Below are positions 14,525-15,016 of a DNA stretch of 15,016 bases, piece by piece. Made by a program: the position numbers and the translations under genes. The notes under the pieces are model-generated. The model did not search any database. It was not told where the DNA came from and saw only the letters and a program-made list of their open reading frames with translations. Origin of the DNA: Bacteroidota bacterium (GTDB lineage Bacteria > Bacteroidota > Bacteroidia > Chitinophagales > Chitinophagaceae); assembly GCA_023391315.1 (NCBI GenBank), contig JAEWBD010000336.1, positions 1 through 15,016 of the forward strand, in the 5' to 3' direction. Numbering within the stretch: the first letter of the stretch is position 1; each line of letters begins with the position of its first letter.

Positions 14525-14558
14525 AATCCCTGTTTTTATGCAAAGAAAAAACAGGATT
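14525..14558. repeat. Inverted repeat between the sugar transferase and gmd promoters
   Basis: AATCCCTGTTTTT (14525-14537) pairs with AAAAAACAGGATT (14546-14558): 12 base pairs with one bulged C and an 8-base loop. It lies upstream of both genes, outside both predicted transcripts, so a bidirectional operator or a relic of a terminator are both possible. No T-run follows on either strand. Confidence 0.5.
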
Positions 14559-14614
14559 AGATACCTGGCACAACAATCACATTACTAAAATATTATTATC
14601 TATTATATTCCGGC

Positions 14615-14646
14615 TTGGAGTAAAAATCATAGCATACTTACATTTT
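14615..14646 (+). promoter_or_regulatory. Candidate promoter of gmd
   Basis: TTG (14615-14617), 21 bases, then TACATTTT (14639-14646), 7 of 8 matches to the -7 form. It would give a leader of about 80 bases before the ATG at 14734. Confidence 0.4.
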
Positions 14647-14733
14647 TAACTCACGTTATAAGAATTAAATAAAAAGATTCTATATAGGCTATCTTATCAA
14701 ACCAAATAATTGCTTAATCAACTCTTTTCATCT

Positions 14734-15016
14734 ATGTCTAAAAAAGCTTTAATTACCGGTATTACCGGCCAGGATGGGGCTTACCTTACCGAGTTATTGT
14801 TATCAAAAGGGTATGAAGTGCATGGTATAAAACGAAGAAGTTCTTTATTTAACACCGACCGCATAGACCATCTGTACCAGGATCCACACGATAAGAATGT
14901 AATGCTTAAACTGCATTATGGCGATCTCACAGATTCAGCCAATCTTATTCGCATCATACAGGAAGTTCAGCCCGATGAAATTTATAACCTTGGCGCCATG
15001 AGCCATGTAAAAGTGA
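14734..15016 (+). CDS. gmd: GDP-mannose 4,6-dehydratase (5' part, cut by window end)
   Basis: The first 94 codons of a short-chain dehydrogenase/reductase-family enzyme that turns GDP-mannose into GDP-4-keto-6-deoxymannose, the precursor of GDP-fucose, GDP-rhamnose and related sugars. The N-terminus has the NADP-binding motif GITGQDGAYLTELLLSKGYE (9-28), then the family-specific GIKRRSSLFNTDRIDHLYQD (31-50), YGDLTDSANL (62-71) and YNLGAMSHVKV (84-94). These blocks identify GMD rather than a UDP-sugar epimerase or dTDP-glucose dehydratase. The catalytic Thr/Tyr/Lys residues lie beyond the window. It probably heads a polysaccharide gene cluster to the right. Confidence 0.94.
   Translation, partial: MSKKALITGITGQDGAYLTELLLSKGYEVHGIKRRSSLFNTDRIDHLYQDPHDKNVMLKLHYGDLTDSANLIRIIQEVQPDEIYNLGAMSHVKV

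Larger units (their letters stand above)
14410..14733. other. Divergent intergenic region between the sugar transferase and gmd genes
   Basis: This 324-base AT-rich region holds no ORF that I would support and no tRNA. It carries a minus-strand promoter for the transferase with an inverted repeat at its start point (14445-14467), a longer hairpin-forming inverted repeat (14525-14558) between the two promoters, and a candidate promoter for gmd (14615-14646). Confidence 0.7.

Noticed and set aside
14983..15016. Met in GAMSHV of Gmd in place of Gln in the plant-type AQSHV motif, as a possible active-site change
   Set aside because: As far as I recall, Met also occurs at this position in E. coli-type Gmd proteins, so it is normal family variation.

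Overview
The window reads as an ordinary chromosomal segment of a Bacteroidota bacterium, most likely a Chitinophagaceae-type genome. The grounds are a GldK lipoprotein gene of the gliding/type IX secretion machinery, a futalosine-pathway menaquinone gene (mqnA), an AT-rich sequence, almost no Shine-Dalgarno sequences, and repeated promoter elements of the Bacteroidota form TAnnTTTG (-7), several with TTG or a T-run about 20 bases upstream. The lineage is inferred from gene content, not from a marker search.

Layout, left to right. (1) 1-642, minus: 5' end of gldK, running off the window. (2) 775-2829, minus: a YyaL/SPATA20-type thioredoxin-domain protein. (3) 2847-2998, minus: a long imperfect hairpin RNA followed by an intrinsic terminator, directly after hemD; it resembles a 6S-type RNA and is the most interesting non-coding signal here. 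(4) 3003-4939, minus: an operon of a DUF4271-type membrane protein and uroporphyrinogen-III synthase (hemD). (5) 5062-6183, plus: hemW, divergent from that operon, so two heme-related genes sit back to back. (6) 6190-8093, minus: mqnA followed by a PagL-like acyloxyacyl hydrolase that has its own promoter. (7) 8094-8205: divergent promoters of mqnA and purB that overlap face to face, plus a heptanucleotide repeat array in the purB leader. (8) 8206-9537, plus: purB. (9) 9563-9781, minus: a 72-residue unknown protein with a palindrome over its likely promoter. (10) 10027-10185, plus: a 52-residue membrane protein. (11) 10188-12824, minus: ftsK. (12) 12994-14409, minus: a polyprenyl-phosphate sugar phosphotransferase, divergent from gmd (14734 onward, plus, cut by the window end). 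These last two look like the edge of a surface polysaccharide cluster.

Functionally the segment mixes respiration cofactors (hemD, hemW, mqnA), purine synthesis (purB), chromosome segregation (ftsK), envelope lipid and polysaccharide modification, and type IX secretion. I see no phage, insertion sequence, CRISPR array, tRNA, rRNA, defence system or clear horizontally acquired island. I did not find a convincing new multi-gene system. The second-look items are the structured RNA, the repeat and promoter architecture around purB, palindromes placed over promoters, a possible duplicated barrel in the lipid A deacylase, and two small unrecognised proteins.
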